Shown here piece by piece: positions 1-8,965 of a stretch of DNA of 64,000 bases. The notes beneath the pieces were generated by a model. It was given only the letters and a program-made list of their open reading frames with translations. It had not been told where the DNA came from and did not search any database. Within the stretch, counting starts at the first letter, position 1. Each line of letters begins with the position of its first letter. Source of the stretch: Haladaptatus pallidirubidus (GTDB lineage Archaea; Halobacteriota; Halobacteria; Halobacteriales; Haladaptataceae); the NCBI RefSeq assembly GCF_020700235.1, contig NZ_CP085305.1, positions 372,001 to 436,000 of the forward strand, written 5' to 3'. The translations under genes and the position numbers were made by a program.

Positions 1-1362
1 GGTGGGGCCGAGTCGGCCGAGTGCTACTTCGAGTACCGGGAGGTCCCGACCGAGTCGTGGACCGCGACGGAGTCGACGACGCTCACCGAGACGGGCGAGT
101 TCTCTGTCGACATTGGCGGGCTGACGAGCAGGAGGTACTACGAAGTGCGCGCCGTTGCCGACACGAGCGACGGCGATAGCGCGACTGGATCGACGCTCAC
201 GCTCGGAACGCCGAGCAACGGCGACGGACAGAGCAGCGGGACAGGACCGTCGAGCGCGTCGGCGTTCGACCCCGCCGATGGGTTCGCTGATCCCGCTCCT
301 TGGCTCGATAACGACACGCCCGTCATCAAGATTACCGAACCGACGCGGCGGCAGCTCGAGGCCGCGACTAGCGTCAACGGGCCGCGCGTGGTCGTCTTCG
401 AGACCAGCGGCACCATCGACCTCGAAGCCCAGCGACTCACGGTCACGAACGGCGAGCTCTACCTCGCCGGTCAGACGGCACCGTCGCCGGGGATCACGCT
501 CATCCGCGGTGGCCTCTGGCTGAGCGCCGACGACTGTGTGGTTCAGCACATTCGCGTCCGTCCTGGCGACGCCCGCCAGGACATTGGCTGGGAGCCCGAC
601 GGGATTCAGACGGGCGACGGCACCGCGAATAACGTGATCGACCACTGCACAGGGACGTGGTCGATCGACGAGAACATCAACGCCGGCTACGACACGAACA
701 ACACCACCATCTCCAACTGTCTGATCGCCGAACCGTTGAACGACGCGACCCACTCGAAGGGCGAGCATGGCTACAACTCGATCATCGGCGACCGCGCGAA
801 GAACGTCGCCTACTTCGGCAACGTCCTGGCGTACGCGACCGACCGTAACCCGCGCCTGAAGCAGGGGACGGAGACGGTGGTCGTGAACAACCTGATCCAC
901 CGGTACGAGGACGGGATGTGGGCCGACCCGGACACGGCCCACAGCATCGAGGGCAACGTCTTCCAGTGGCCGAACAGCGACAAGGCGAACATCTTCGGCG
1001 AGGGCAGCGTCTACGCCGACGGCAACGTCCTCGACTGGGACGCCGACAACGCGATAATCGGAGACGAGATCACGGTGCTCGACTCGCGGCCGCTGTGGCC
1101 CGACAACCTGTCGCGCATCTCCACCGATCGCGTCTACGACCACAACCTGGCGAACGCGGGCGCGCGTCCCGCCGATCGGACGGCGAACGACGAGCGGATC
1201 GTCGAGAACGTCCGCACCGCCGGCGGGAGCATCATCAACAGCCAGGACGAGGTCGGCGGCTACCCCGACCTTCCGGTGAACATCCGGTCGCTCGACATCC
1301 CACAGGCCGGCACGCGCGCCTGGCTACGGTCGTGGGCTCGCGACGTCGAGACGTCGGACTAA
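1..1362 (+). CDS. Pectate lyase-like protein (PL1-type right-handed beta-helix), 5' end cut by window edge
   Basis: The frame is open from base 1, so the gene starts outside the window; the GTG at 145 is internal. The first 50 or so visible residues look like the end of a fibronectin III-like domain (TSRRYYEVRAVAD), followed by a Ser/Gly/Asp-rich linker and then a beta-helix lyase domain. Seen in that domain are AGQTAPSPGITL, DHCTGTWSIDEN and NPRLKQG, an arrangement typical of PL1 pectate lyases that cleave polygalacturonate by beta-elimination. Any signal peptide would lie upstream; extracellular action is therefore inferred. The base composition is visibly more GC-rich than most of the window. 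A near-identical copy of its C-terminal end survives at 22569-22735. The exact polysaccharide is not provable from sequence. Confidence 0.8.
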   Translation, partial: GGAESAECYFEYREVPTESWTATESTTLTETGEFSVDIGGLTSRRYYEVRAVADTSDGDSATGSTLTLGTPSNGDGQSSGTGPSSASAFDPADGFADPAPWLDNDTPVIKITEPTRRQLEAATSVNGPRVVVFETSGTIDLEAQRLTVTNGELYLAGQTAPSPGITLIRGGLWLSADDCVVQHIRVRPGDARQDIGWEPDGIQTGDGTANNVIDHCTGTWSIDENINAGYDTNNTTISNCLIAEPLNDATHSKGEHGYNSIIGDRAKNVAYFGNVLAYATDRNPRLKQGTETVVVNNLIHRYEDGMWADPDTAHSIEGNVFQWPNSDKANIFGEGSVYADGNVLDWDADNAIIGDEITVLDSRPLWPDNLSRISTDRVYDHNLANAGARPADRTANDERIVENVRTAGGSIINSQDEVGGYPDLPVNIRSLDIPQAGTRAWLRSWARDVETSD

Positions 1363-1430
1363 GCGCGCACCGACGCGATCGACTCAAGTGCCGAGTCGCC
1401 CGACACCTGTTCTCCGCTGTTCTGACACAA

Positions 1431-1440
1431 CGTTTATGTC
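1431..1440 (+). promoter_or_regulatory. TATA box of the GH28 gene
   Basis: CGTTTATGTC lies about 27 bp before the ATG at 1463. This spacing puts the transcription start at or next to the start codon, the leaderless arrangement usual in haloarchaea, and it decides the start against an upstream in-frame alternative at 1388. Confidence 0.55.
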
Positions 1441-1462
1441 CTCACTCCGAACATATCGACCG

Positions 1463-3019
1463 ATGACAGAATCAGCTACGGCCCGAATCGACGTCCGCGA
1501 GTACGGAGCGACCGGCGACGGGACAGAACTCGATACCGACGCGTTACAGTGCGCGCTGGACGACTGTGCCGAGAGCGGCGGAACGGTCCACGTTCCTCCC
1601 GGCGAGTACCTTACCGCCCCCCTCCGGGTCGGCGATCAGACCACACTTCACCTCGCAGCCGGGGCGACGCTGCTGTTCGCGCGAGACTACAATGCGTTCC
1701 CGACCGTCGAGAGTCGGTGGGAGGGGTGGAATCAGGTCGGTTTCCATCCCTGCCTGCTCGTGCGCGACGCGGAGAACGTCGCCATCACCGGACAGGGAAC
1801 CATCGACGGGCAGGGTGACTACTGGTGGGAATTCTACGACGCCCCAGAGTCCGAGTATCCCGACGGTTTGCGGGCACGACTGGATGAGTTCGACGAACGA
1901 AACGACAAACGGGATGACGTCAGCAGCTTCACCCTCCGTCCACCACTGTTTCAGATCGACAGCTCCGAGAACGTCTCCGTCTCCGGGGTTACCCTTCGGA
2001 ACTCACCGTTCTGGAATACGCATCTCGTCTATTCGGAGAACATTACCGTCCACGACGTAAACGTCGAAAATCCGGCCGACGCGCCAAACGGTGACGGCAT
2101 CGATATCGACTCCTCCCGATACGTGAGGATAAGCGACACGTATGTCAACGCCGGTGACGACGCTATCTGCATCAAATCCGGTAAGGATGAGGAGGGGCGG
2201 TCGGTCGGCGAGCCGGCGTCGCAAATCACCATCACCAATTGTACCATCGAGGCGGGACACGGCGGCATCGTTATCGGAAGCGAGATGTCGGGCGATGTGC
2301 GGGACGTCACCGTCTCCAACTGCACATTCACGGACACCGACCGCGGGATTCGTCTCAAAACCCAACGCGGACGTGGCGGCGTCGTCGAAGACCTCAGGTT
2401 TGACACGATCATCATGCGTCGGGTGGTCTGTCCCTTCGTCATCAACGGTTACTACTTCACCGACATCGACATCGACCCGGTTCCCGTTGACGAATCGACG
2501 CCGATGGTTCGCAACGTTCATTTCCACAATATCACGGCGCGCGATGTATCCTATGCAGGATTTTTCGCGGGTGTCCCCGAACAGCAGTTCGAAGATATTT
2601 CATTCTCGAATGTCCATATCGATGCCACTCGCCCCCTCGACGCTACTGATATCGTACCCGCAATGGCCGAGAATTATGAGGCGTCCCACACCTTTTTCTG
2701 CAAGTCGCTCGCGGACATCTCGTTTACCGATGTAAAGATACGGACACCAGAAGTCCCTGCATTCGCCTTCGAAGAGATCGACCTTGTCTCGATGGACGGT
2801 CTTGACGTACGTGGAGAGAGGTCGGTACCAGCGATGACCGCGAGTGACGTCGAACGGATTCAGATCACTGGATGCACTGCTCAACCGTCGGAACAGGCGT
2901 TTTTGGCGGTGCGTGGTGCCGCGACGCGATGGGTCTCCCTCCGCGGGAATCATGGGCCGCTGACCGACTGGGTTGCGGTGGACGAATCCGCGACGAATGC
3001 GACGATCGACTCGTCATAA
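1463..3019 (+). CDS. GH28 polygalacturonase, probably cytoplasmic
   Basis: 518 residues. The N-terminus (VREYGATGDGTELDTDALQ) is the opening of the pectate-lyase-3/GH28 beta-helix fold. The GH28 signature residues are all present: NGDGIDID near residue 210 and GDDAICIKSG near 230 supply the catalytic aspartates, GHGGIVIGS near 265 the conserved His, and RLKTQ near 296 the RIK-type substrate site. GH28 enzymes hydrolyse alpha-1,4-galacturonosyl bonds. There is no signal peptide or Tat motif, so I infer action inside the cell on imported oligogalacturonides, probably exo-acting. It follows the pectate lyase by about 100 bp and has its own TATA box. The in-frame start at 1388 lies upstream of that box and was rejected. 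Confidence 0.88.
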   Translation: MTESATARIDVREYGATGDGTELDTDALQCALDDCAESGGTVHVPPGEYLTAPLRVGDQTTLHLAAGATLLFARDYNAFPTVESRWEGWNQVGFHPCLLVRDAENVAITGQGTIDGQGDYWWEFYDAPESEYPDGLRARLDEFDERNDKRDDVSSFTLRPPLFQIDSSENVSVSGVTLRNSPFWNTHLVYSENITVHDVNVENPADAPNGDGIDIDSSRYVRISDTYVNAGDDAICIKSGKDEEGRSVGEPASQITITNCTIEAGHGGIVIGSEMSGDVRDVTVSNCTFTDTDRGIRLKTQRGRGGVVEDLRFDTIIMRRVVCPFVINGYYFTDIDIDPVPVDESTPMVRNVHFHNITARDVSYAGFFAGVPEQQFEDISFSNVHIDATRPLDATDIVPAMAENYEASHTFFCKSLADISFTDVKIRTPEVPAFAFEEIDLVSMDGLDVRGERSVPAMTASDVERIQITGCTAQPSEQAFLAVRGAATRWVSLRGNHGPLTDWVAVDESATNATIDSS

Positions 3020-3050
3020 GCTGATGTAATCGCGCTACTGTAGACTGTCT

Positions 3051-3067
3051 GTTCCCCAATGGGGAAC
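3051..3067. promoter_or_regulatory. Palindromic operator candidate GTTCCCC-N3-GGGGAAC (copy 1)
   Basis: The 17-bp palindrome GTTCCCCAATGGGGAAC has perfect 7-bp arms. It lies in the gap between the GH28 gene and the oxidoreductase gene, about 23 bp before a TATA-like TATAAGAA at 3091. The same 7+3+7 palindrome sits in the promoter of the IclR gene at 21921-21937. Two identical-arm copies, one in the regulator's own promoter, suggest the binding site of that IclR protein; this is inference. Confidence 0.7.
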
Positions 3068-3191
3068 GAAGTTCTCAATCTTAGAAATGATATAAGAATG
3101 ACATCATTGGGTTACAACCGCCGGAGTACAGAATGCTCCGACGGTGAACAACAGTATTATACCACTTCCACGAAAGAGTCATTCATTGACG

Positions 3192-4241
3192 ATGGATAAA
3201 ACAATGAATCCAGAAGATGGACTCCGTGTGGGTCTCGTCGGTCTCGGTAGCCTCGGTATCCGCCTTGGACGCGAATTTCACTCCCACCCGGATGTCGAAC
3301 TGGTAGCGATCGCAGACGTAAACGATGAGAGTCTTGCCGCAGCAGGCCGCGAGCTTGGCATCCCGAATGCATCCCGATACACCAGCTATCGAACGATGCT
3401 GGACGAAACGGCGCTGGATGCGGTCGGTATTGCGACGCCCAACGGCCTCCACTACGACCAGGCGACCACCGCGCTCGAAAGCGACCTGCACGTCCTCTGC
3501 GAGAAACCGCTGGCAACGACCGTCGAGGACGCGCACGACTTGGTAAATCGAGCGGAGAAGAGCGACCGGGTGACGATGCTCGGCTACCAGCGTCACCTCA
3601 ATCCGGCCTTCGTCGCCGCGCGCGAACGATGGGCACTCGGCGACCTCGAACCAACGTTCATAACGGGCGAAATCACCCACGATTGGCGACACTACTACGA
3701 GGAAATGACGGATTGGCGGATGGATCCCGAACTGAGTGGCGGCGGTCACCTTCTCAACGTCGGGACGCACATCATAGACGCCATCCTTTGGACGACGGGA
3801 TTGACTCCGACACACGTTACGGCAACTGTCGAGTTCCACGACGACGATCAGCTATTCGACAAGCAGTCGTCCATCATCGTCGAGTTCGACGGCGGTGCAG
3901 TCGCCAACATTGCCGATACGGGCATCGTCCCTCGGACGCGCGAACATATTCACATCTGGGACGACGATGGGGCCGTCTACTTCGAGGGACGCGAGTGGGA
4001 CGAGCGGACGTCGTACACCATCGATGCCGACGGTATCGAACACGACCCCTATCCGAGCGAGGGGGAAAGTAAGGCCGGTGCATTCGTGGAGTCGATATTC
4101 GAAGGTACGAAACCGCCGTCGACCGCCCGCGACGCGTTCTGGGCGACAGTTGTAACGATGGCCGCTTACGAATCCGGTCGACGGAACGAGCGGGTCGAGT
4201 TGATCGACCTCTATCCATCCCTCGCTGAGGTTCCACGCTGA
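3192..4241 (+). CDS. Gfo/Idh/MocA-family NAD(P)-dependent oxidoreductase
   Basis: 349 residues. The N-terminal Rossmann fold begins VGLVGLGSLGIRLG, and the family motif EKPL (HVLCEKPLATT) is near residue 115. The C-terminal alpha/beta domain carries GGGHLLNVGTHIIDAI, with the conserved His used in catalysis in this family. Members oxidise or reduce sugars, inositols and uronates; the substrate cannot be told. A close paralogue is at 57067. A TATA-like GTATTATA at 3154 sits about 30 bp before this ATG, so I prefer it to the GTG at 3144. A promoter at 3091 with the upstream palindrome could serve the longer form. It lies between GH28 and the Dpp transporter, so a role in processing a pectin-derived sugar is likely. 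Confidence 0.8.
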   Translation: MDKTMNPEDGLRVGLVGLGSLGIRLGREFHSHPDVELVAIADVNDESLAAAGRELGIPNASRYTSYRTMLDETALDAVGIATPNGLHYDQATTALESDLHVLCEKPLATTVEDAHDLVNRAEKSDRVTMLGYQRHLNPAFVAARERWALGDLEPTFITGEITHDWRHYYEEMTDWRMDPELSGGGHLLNVGTHIIDAILWTTGLTPTHVTATVEFHDDDQLFDKQSSIIVEFDGGAVANIADTGIVPRTREHIHIWDDDGAVYFEGREWDERTSYTIDADGIEHDPYPSEGESKAGAFVESIFEGTKPPSTARDAFWATVVTMAAYESGRRNERVELIDLYPSLAEVPR

Positions 4242-4308
4242 CGATCGGTCTCCAGCTCCCTTTCTACACTTGTAAACATGCACGAACCAAAATAGGAGTG
4301 TAAGGAAT

Positions 4309-4320
4309 AAATATATATAC
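4309..4320 (+). promoter_or_regulatory. TATA box of the Dpp-type transporter operon
   Basis: AAATATATATAC is about 27 bp upstream of the ATG at 4342. It marks the start of the binding-protein gene and presumably of the transporter genes that follow. Confidence 0.6.
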
Positions 4321-4341
4321 AGTGCCTCACATGGTATTTCC

Positions 4342-6192
4342 ATGCCAGAAGCTAACAACTGGCGAAGAGGTATGGGTACGAGACGGAATTTCATCAAAAC
4401 AGGCGCTGTCGCTGGCGCAACATTGCTCGCTGGTTGTTCCAACAGCGGCGATGACCCCTCACCAGGTGCTAACGATGGTGGCGGCGGCGGGACAAACGGT
4501 AACCGATTCAGGGTTTTCGACCCGCTAACCAGCGGTGCGACGCCGAGCGAGCGGCACTTCAATCCGTGGAATCCAACACAAACAGGCTGTTGGCACCCGG
4601 GTGCAGCGATATTCGATCGGCTTGCAGTGTACAGTCCGACGCAGAACGAAGCGTATCCGTTAATGGCCGAATCCTGGGAAATGTCCGGGGACAAGACCCT
4701 CGAAGTCACTCTCAGTGATAAGTGGACGTGGCACAACGGTGACCAATTCGTCGCCCAGGACTGGGTCATGCAACAACAAATCGAGTTAGCGATCCAACAG
4801 GCCTCGGACTCAGAGGAAGAACAGCTCATTAAGTCGGTTGAAGCGATAGATGATCAGCACATACGGATCCAGCTGACCGATTCGTTATCCGAAATTTTCG
4901 CTGTGCAGAACACGATCGGAATTTACAACGGCAATCTCGCTCGAGGGATCTTCACCAAGCACGATGACTCGAAGTGGAAAGGGTGGCACGATAAGCTGGT
5001 AAACGCCGAAGGGAGCGAGAAGCAGGCCGCGATCGAGGAAATCACGACGACGAAATATCCGATGATAACCGACGATCCAATCGGTCATGGCCCGTTCCAA
5101 ATCTCCGAGGTCGGTGACAACATCATCGTAATGAGCAAATACGAGGACCACCCGAACGCCGATAACATCAACTTCGACGAATTCGCGCTGAAGCTCTTCT
5201 CGACCGAAAAGCCGACACAACCGTACACGTCTGGTAAGGTCGATGCTGCACATAAAGGGTTTCCAATCGAGGACGACCTCAAAAGCCGACTTCCGGAGGG
5301 GCACACCTTGTTCCGTGAAGGGAGATCCAGCAACAAACTCTTCTCGTTCAACTGTGGCCATGATGTCGACTACGATTCCCCTGTCAACAACGTCAACGTT
5401 CGTAAAGCCGTCTGTCACGTCTTCGATCGAAAGCAAACGACAACCCTCCTTCAGGGGGTAGACCGGCCGTTTGAGTGGGCCCCGTGCCGCGTTCCTGGAA
5501 AAGTGTTGAGCAACGGTAATCACGAAGCGTCCGAGTGGGTGAAAGACTTTACCAAGTATGGTGAAAACAACACCAAGCGAGCTGGAGAACTACTTCGTCG
5601 CGAAGGGTACCAGAAGAGCAACGGCAAGTGGATGACTCCTGATGGGAAACGCTTCAAGCTCAACATCATGAACGGTGCGGATCGACCTGATATCCAAGTT
5701 CTCAAACAGAATTTGAAGGACTTCGGCATCGAAACGAAACAGGAGCAAGTCGATGATGCGACCTTCGACGATCGCCGAGTTAACGGAGAGTACGACATCA
5801 TGCCGGACGGTTCGTCCGCGAATGGCGTCACCGCCATGTGGTCGATCGGTCTAGTGCCGGATTGGATTCAGTCGATCACGCACTTCAAACCCGAGCGAGA
5901 CGTTCCGATGCCAATCGGTGACCCCGAGGGTTCCAGCGGAACGAAGACGATCAACGTGGAACAGCACATCCGCAAGTGGCAGTCCACGGGGGACTCGAAA
6001 TTCCATCACGAACTGATGTGGTGGTGGAATCAGACCCTTCCCGAAGCCGAGATGCTGTATCAACCCGATGCAGGCGCGTACAACGGATCTAGTTGGCAGT
6101 TGGACGTCGATTCCGGTATCAAAAACGGCGTCGACGACGCGCTCTACATCGCACCCAAGATGTCCAACGGGACGATACAGTACAAAGGATAG
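4342..6192 (+). CDS. ABC transporter substrate-binding lipoprotein, family 5 (Dpp/Opp type)
   Basis: 616 residues. The N-terminus has a twin-arginine motif (TRRNFIKTG) followed by a short hydrophobic stretch and a lipobox, LLAGC, then a Gly/Asp-rich linker. It is thus a Tat-exported lipoprotein anchored outside the membrane. The remainder is a family-5 solute-binding fold (AAIFDRLAVYSPTQ, AESWEMSGDKT, NVRKAVCHVFDR). Family 5 proteins bind oligopeptides but also oligosaccharides. Given GH28 and pectate lyase upstream, oligogalacturonide binding is my inference. The permease and ATPase genes of the same system follow at 6711, 7883 and 8962. Confidence 0.87.
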   Translation: MPEANNWRRGMGTRRNFIKTGAVAGATLLAGCSNSGDDPSPGANDGGGGGTNGNRFRVFDPLTSGATPSERHFNPWNPTQTGCWHPGAAIFDRLAVYSPTQNEAYPLMAESWEMSGDKTLEVTLSDKWTWHNGDQFVAQDWVMQQQIELAIQQASDSEEEQLIKSVEAIDDQHIRIQLTDSLSEIFAVQNTIGIYNGNLARGIFTKHDDSKWKGWHDKLVNAEGSEKQAAIEEITTTKYPMITDDPIGHGPFQISEVGDNIIVMSKYEDHPNADNINFDEFALKLFSTEKPTQPYTSGKVDAAHKGFPIEDDLKSRLPEGHTLFREGRSSNKLFSFNCGHDVDYDSPVNNVNVRKAVCHVFDRKQTTTLLQGVDRPFEWAPCRVPGKVLSNGNHEASEWVKDFTKYGENNTKRAGELLRREGYQKSNGKWMTPDGKRFKLNIMNGADRPDIQVLKQNLKDFGIETKQEQVDDATFDDRRVNGEYDIMPDGSSANGVTAMWSIGLVPDWIQSITHFKPERDVPMPIGDPEGSSGTKTINVEQHIRKWQSTGDSKFHHELMWWWNQTLPEAEMLYQPDAGAYNGSSWQLDVDSGIKNGVDDALYIAPKMSNGTIQYKG

Positions 6193-6302
6193 CCACGTGT
6201 AGATCGTCGACCGCTTGCAAGGGTACCATGCTCTGTTTTTCTACCCAATTCATTGCAAAACGTACCTGAATGTTTATTACTCTCGGTTCATACCTATGTA
6301 AC

Positions 6303-6500
6303 ATGGGCCTCCTGCAGTCAGCTTCGAAAACGATTGTCGGCATCGACATCCTTTTTCTACTGCTATTGGGATTTTCGTTCCTCTACCTCGAACCGGGGAG
6401 CGGATCATACGTTACGGCAACGATAACCCTCGTCCCGATTGTCCTCACGTTCGTGGGAGGTGTGCTTATACTTTACACCGGTTGGGAGCCGTTCGAGTGA
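6303..6500 (+). CDS. Small two-helix membrane protein inside the transporter operon
   Basis: 65 residues from an ATG that lies about 27 bp after a TATA box (TTTATTAC, 6273-6280), so it appears to have its own leaderless transcript. It has two hydrophobic segments, roughly residues 10-28 (IVGIDILFLLLLGFSFLYL) and 35-60 (ATITLVPIVLTFVGGVLIL), separated by a short polar loop. I do not recognise the family. It sits between the substrate-binding protein and the first permease gene, where an accessory or regulatory subunit of the importer is conceivable but unproven. The upstream in-frame start at 6270 precedes the TATA box and was rejected. Confidence 0.55.
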   Translation: MGLLQSASKTIVGIDILFLLLLGFSFLYLEPGSGSYVTATITLVPIVLTFVGGVLILYTGWEPFE

Positions 6501-6710
6501 GGTTGGTGCTGTCTCTCACCGGTACCTCCTCGTTCACACTCGTTTCGCCGCAACCCTTCTCGAAACGACGATTCTCTGTGATAGTAGCGGCGGGATTCGT
6601 TTCGTCTTCTTCTTTCCAACCGGCTACTCGTAGGGGGATAATTAACACATTGCCGATAATATGGGATAAATTGATTAGGTAGCTCTCGAAAGGCACTGTA
6701 TAAGCGTACC

Positions 6711-7715
6711 ATGGTAGAGATAGACTGGCGCGTACGAAGAGTAGGACAATCAATTTTCACTGCATGGGCGGTCACCACCCTCTCGTTCGTTCTCGTTCGA
6801 CTGCTCCCGGGAAACCCGATGGGGGCGATGGTTCGAAAGTTAGAACAGCAGGGCGTCGACCCAGTTCGAGCCAGGCAGATCGTCGAACTTCGATTGAGCA
6901 TCGATCCGTCGAAACCAATACCGGTGGCCTATGTCGATTATATGTCAAATATGCTGCAAGGAAATCTGGGCGTGTCGATTTATTACGGAGATCCTGTCGC
7001 CCAGATAATCGCCAATGCACTCCCGTGGACACTGTTCGTCTTGAGCTGGTCACTATTCATCACTTTCTTCGTCGGCGTCGTGTTCGGTGCACTGATGGCG
7101 TACTGGGAAGGTGGAAAGTTGGACGTGGGACTGACATCGTGGGCCATTCTGATGGGATCGGTTCCGTTCTACGTTTTGGCGTTCCTGCTGTTGATCGCCC
7201 TGTCGTACCGACTCGGCTGGTTCCCCACCGGGGGCAAGCAGCCAACCGGTGTGCCACCCGGATTCAACTGGCCGTACATTAAGGGGATAGTACATCACGC
7301 GACACTACCAGTCATGTCCATGCTCGTTGCGTCGGGGGTCGCCTCCCTGGGAATGCGCGGAAATTCGATTCGCATCCTCGGCTCCGACTATCTCCGCGTT
7401 GCCCGTCTACGCGGGCTCTCGGATATGACCATCTCGACTCAGTACGTTGCACGAAACGCCGTTCTCCCGATGTACACGACGTTGATGATCAGCATCGGAG
7501 AAATGTTCGGTGGTTCGATCGTGCTGGAGAAGGTGTTCCAGTACCGAGGCCTCGGGTACTACTTCTTTTCAGCATTCTCACAACGCGATTACCCACTGAT
7601 GATGGGTGGCTTCGTGGTCATTACGGTGGCAGTCGTGCTCGCCTTACTGTTTGCCGATCTGACGTACTCGCTCATCGACCCACGGGCAGGAGGGCAGAAC
7701 AGTGAATCGTACTAA
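6711..7715 (+). CDS. dppB: ABC transporter permease, DppB type
   Basis: 334 residues, the usual DppB/OppB length. The N-terminal transmembrane helix (IFTAWAVTTLSFVLVRLLPGNP) carries the 'RLLPGNP' element characteristic of this permease class. It is followed by a large external loop and five further helices. The EAA-like cytoplasmic loop that contacts the ATPase is DYLRVARLRGLSDMTI, near residue 230. It forms the membrane channel with the DppC-type protein at 7883. A 167-bp gap containing a second TATA-like sequence separates the two genes. Confidence 0.88.
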   Translation: MVEIDWRVRRVGQSIFTAWAVTTLSFVLVRLLPGNPMGAMVRKLEQQGVDPVRARQIVELRLSIDPSKPIPVAYVDYMSNMLQGNLGVSIYYGDPVAQIIANALPWTLFVLSWSLFITFFVGVVFGALMAYWEGGKLDVGLTSWAILMGSVPFYVLAFLLLIALSYRLGWFPTGGKQPTGVPPGFNWPYIKGIVHHATLPVMSMLVASGVASLGMRGNSIRILGSDYLRVARLRGLSDMTISTQYVARNAVLPMYTTLMISIGEMFGGSIVLEKVFQYRGLGYYFFSAFSQRDYPLMMGGFVVITVAVVLALLFADLTYSLIDPRAGGQNSESY

Positions 7716-7882
7716 TCGCCGGTCGAGTAACGACTCATCGAGTCGGAGACGACTATCCGCGGAGGGTCACAACGAACCTGCAGCGTTTCAACTAAAAATA
7801 GGAGTATACCGATGATACGGACTACAGACGTTGATGAATCGCAAATCAACGGATTAACTGAACCGTGCAAGGAGAAGGCCAA

Positions 7883-8965
7883 ATGACGAACCAGCCACGA
7901 AATGAATCGGCGACCGACGACCGCGAAAACATACGAACAGACGGAGGAAACGTCAATTCACCGTTCGATGTCGTCTCGCAGTACGAGGAGACGCGACGCG
8001 AACGGTACCGAAAACTCTACGACGCCTACGTTCATGCCCCAATCGCCATTATCAGGCGCGACCCCAGGGCACAGATCGGATTCACCATCCTGACGGTATA
8101 CGTTCTGATGGGTACCGTTGGGACGATTCTCATCGAACCGACGGAGGTGACGGAGGGCCCGGCGTTCGTCAAGCCCTTCCAGAACTGGGAATTCCCCTTA
8201 GGAACGGACAGAATGGGGCGTGACCTGTTCTCGCAAGTGGTTCATTCCACCCAAACGATGCTCCAAATGGTCGCCTCGGGAGCCCTGTTTACCGTCAGCG
8301 TTGGAACCGTAATCGGTGGACTCGCGGGTTACAAGGGTGGAAAGGTCGACACAGTTCTTAGTTCAATCACCGACACTTGCATCAACATTCCCGCCTTCCC
8401 GCTCGTGATGGTTCTCGCCCTAATGCTTCCCATCGGCGGCAATCCGTGGGTGATCGGCATCTTGCTGTGCATCGCATCCTGGGGTGGTCTCGCGCGAGCG
8501 ATTCGATCGCAGGTGCTCACGCTCCGACAAGAGTCGTTTGTCGAGGCGGCGCGGGCGATGGGGATTTCGACGCCGAAGATCGTTTTCAAAGAGATCATCC
8601 CGCATCTGATGCCATACGTGGTTATCAACCTCACCAACGCGGGACGCAGAGTGATCTTCGAGGCGGCCGCACTGTACTACCTAGGGGTCCTTCCGTTCGA
8701 GGACTTGAACTGGGGTGTCACACTGAACCTCGCCTACCAGGCCAATGCACATACTCGACCGCAAGCACTGCACTGGTTCTTAGTGCCGATGGGAGCCATC
8801 GTGTTCATTTCCATCGGGCTGATCCTCCTCGGGCAATCGCTCGACCGGGTCTTCAACCCACGCGTCCGGGCGCGACACGAAAAAATGGCCGGTGACGTCA
8901 CAGCGGACGCCACCGACGACGAGGAATCGGGCAGCAAAATGATCGACGAACATCTTAGACAATGA
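7883..8965 (+). CDS. dppC: ABC transporter permease, DppC type
   Basis: 360 residues. The start is chosen at ATG 7883 because a GGAG Shine-Dalgarno-like element (7871-7874) precedes it by 8 bp; the in-frame GTG at 7865 is on the wrong side of that element. It has a polar N-terminal extension of about 60 residues, then the first helix, the DppC hallmark FPLGTDRMGRDLFSQ near residue 110, and the ATPase-contacting EAA loop EAARAMGISTPKIVFKEI near 220. It pairs with the DppB-type permease. Its last bases overlap the ATG of the ATPase gene by 4 bp, indicating translational coupling. Confidence 0.88.
   Translation: MTNQPRNESATDDRENIRTDGGNVNSPFDVVSQYEETRRERYRKLYDAYVHAPIAIIRRDPRAQIGFTILTVYVLMGTVGTILIEPTEVTEGPAFVKPFQNWEFPLGTDRMGRDLFSQVVHSTQTMLQMVASGALFTVSVGTVIGGLAGYKGGKVDTVLSSITDTCINIPAFPLVMVLALMLPIGGNPWVIGILLCIASWGGLARAIRSQVLTLRQESFVEAARAMGISTPKIVFKEIIPHLMPYVVINLTNAGRRVIFEAAALYYLGVLPFEDLNWGVTLNLAYQANAHTRPQALHWFLVPMGAIVFISIGLILLGQSLDRVFNPRVRARHEKMAGDVTADATDDEESGSKMIDEHLRQ

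Noticed and set aside
3852..4829. 325-residue minus-strand frame across the oxidoreductase and binding-protein genes
   Set aside because: It is a shadow of two well-supported genes, has low-complexity composition and resembles no family.
7215..7235. GGTTCCCCACCGGGGGC as a third IclR 1 operator
   Set aside because: It is inside the DppB coding sequence, the arms are imperfect and it is not near a promoter.
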